Positions 63,542 through 64,000 of a stretch of 64,000 nucleotides of DNA are shown piece by piece. The notes under the pieces are model-generated. The model saw only the letters and a list, made by a program, of their open reading frames with translations. It was not told the origin of the DNA and did not search any database. Source of the DNA: Sphingobacterium sp. CZ-UAM (GTDB taxonomy: Bacteria > Bacteroidota > Bacteroidia > Sphingobacteriales > Sphingobacteriaceae); NCBI RefSeq assembly GCF_002000245.1, contig NZ_MTCM01000001.1, positions 1,364,001 through 1,428,000 of the forward strand, read 5' to 3'. The position numbers were made by a program, and so were the translations under genes. How positions within the stretch are numbered: the stretch's first letter is position 1; each line of letters opens with the position of its first letter.

Positions 63542-63566
63542 AGCCACCTCCGTCTTAAAGTTTAAG

Positions 63567-63597
63567 CAAATTTAATACTAATAATTTTAGTATTAAA
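63567..63597 (-). promoter_or_regulatory. imuA promoter with palindromic operator, core TACTAA-N5-TTAGTA
   Basis: TTTAATACTAA (63571-63581) and TTAGTATTAAA (63587-63597) are perfect 11-bp arms around a 5-base spacer. TAAATTTG (63574-63567, minus strand) matches TAnnTTTG and overlaps the near arm. The inner 17 bases share half-sites and spacing with 1713-1729 upstream of the exonuclease/GIY-YIG gene. A repressor bound here would block the -7 region. Confidence 0.72.
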
Positions 63598-63684
63598 ACA
63601 AAGTTGCTATATTTTTTAGTTTTTTTACATTTTTATAAATAAGGATACATCATGTTTCCGATGCCAAAAGAACTTACATTTCCA

Positions 63685-64000
63685 TTAGAAATCATTCAGA
63701 AATTGCTGAATAACATCCTTCTTTCTCGTTGCTACAGGAATCATTTTGCCATCTGCCATCTCCAATTGACCATCCTTAAAATATTTTTTAATATAGTTTG
63801 CATTGATCAGATAAGATTGGTGACAGCGGATAAACTCTGTTTCGGGCAGCATGGTTTCGAAGTGTTTCAGTACTTTAGAGACCATCATCGGTTTGCTATC
63901 TTTGATATAAAATGTCGTATATCCCTTGTCTCCATGACAATAAAGCACATCATCAATATTCACAATCTGCGTATATTCAAAGGTACGCAGGGCTATTTTT
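63685..64000 (-). CDS. LytTR-family response regulator (C-terminal part, cut by window edge)
   Basis: The frame runs open to the window end, giving about 104 residues of a LytTR DNA-binding domain: ALRTFEYTQIVNIDDVLYCHGDKGYTTFYI, then VSKVLKHFETMLPETEFIRCHQSYLINANYI and a C-terminal VATRKKDVIQQFL. The ATR(K/R)K end and FIR-x-HQSYLIN are typical. A receiver domain would lie beyond 64000. It is presumably partnered with a LytS/YehU-type kinase outside the window. Confidence 0.9.
   Translation of the reverse strand, partial: KIALRTFEYTQIVNIDDVLYCHGDKGYTTFYIKDSKPMMVSKVLKHFETMLPETEFIRCHQSYLINANYIKKYFKDGQLEMADGKMIPVATRKKDVIQQFLNDF

Noticed and set aside
1..64000. CRISPR arrays, insertion sequences, rRNA and tRNA genes
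   Set aside because: No regularly spaced direct repeats, transposase frames or recognisable RNA genes were seen in any gap.

Overview
The window is chromosomal DNA of a Bacteroidota bacterium, most likely Sphingobacteriaceae (Sphingobacterium or a close relative). The reasons are AT-rich intergenic DNA, weak Shine-Dalgarno sites, -7 boxes of the TAnnTTTG type, a TonB-dependent receptor with an N-terminal carboxypeptidase-like domain, a secreted alpha-2-macroglobulin, a YaiO-type barrel, DUF4838, a eukaryote-length urocanase, and LuxR and LytTR regulators of Bacteroidota type. I see no rRNA, tRNA, CRISPR array, prophage or intact insertion sequence.

Layout. 0.2-2.2 kb: an exonuclease/GIY-YIG repair nuclease and a small acetyltransferase. 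2.3-9.5 kb: a complete histidine-degradation operon (hutH-hutI-hutU-hutG, minus strand), divergent from a LysR regulator, then an ABM-domain protein. 9.6-10.7 kb: luxS coupled to an MTA/SAH-nucleosidase-like gene (S-adenosylhomocysteine recycling and AI-2). 11-15 kb: a fused trehalose-6-phosphate synthase/phosphatase overlapping a GH15 glucoamylase/trehalase. 15-29 kb: a stress-flavoured accessory region with many small proteins (CsbD, DUF2383 four-helix bundle, DUF7218-like, Cys-rich copper-binding bundle, lipoproteins), topoisomerase IB, a phytochrome-like histidine kinase without the usual bilin cysteine, a NarL/LuxR response regulator with a histidine-less kinase-like partner, and two paralogous ECF sigma factors sharing an upstream box. 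29-38 kb: a siderophore-type TonB receptor and a 1962-residue alpha-2-macroglobulin with an intact thioester motif. 38-45 kb: GH1 beta-glucosidase, three small membrane proteins of similar plan, DUF2809, a LuxR-HTH pseudogene remnant, threonine aldolase and aquaporin Z. 46-53 kb: a five-gene operon (response regulator, HEAT-repeat membrane protein, family 2 glycosyltransferase, YaiO barrel, DUF4838 protein), probably making or exporting an exopolysaccharide. 53-58 kb: D-lactate dehydrogenase, EamA exporter, HxlR regulator divergent from an MFS exporter, and an unknown membrane protein. 58-63.6 kb: the imuA-imuB-dnaE2 mutagenic repair cassette. The right edge cuts a LytTR regulator.

The most interesting signals are regulatory. 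(1) A perfect inverted repeat with core TACTAA-N5-TTAGTA overlaps the -7 box of both the imuA-imuB-dnaE2 operon and the exonuclease/GIY-YIG gene, at opposite ends of the window; it looks like a DNA-damage (SOS-type) operator. (2) TTGTAG-N8-CTACAA occurs upstream of an ECF sigma gene and of the exopolysaccharide operon. (3) CGTATTTATACG occurs three times in regulatory gaps. (4) The two ECF sigma genes share a near-identical box. (5) A TTTAGA-N5-TCTAAA palindrome sits at the predicted transcription start of the TonB receptor. (6) A LysR box lies at an activating position for hut. Small coding candidates shorter than 60 residues were found by reading the gaps (15773-15889, 25662-25832, 38294-38392).
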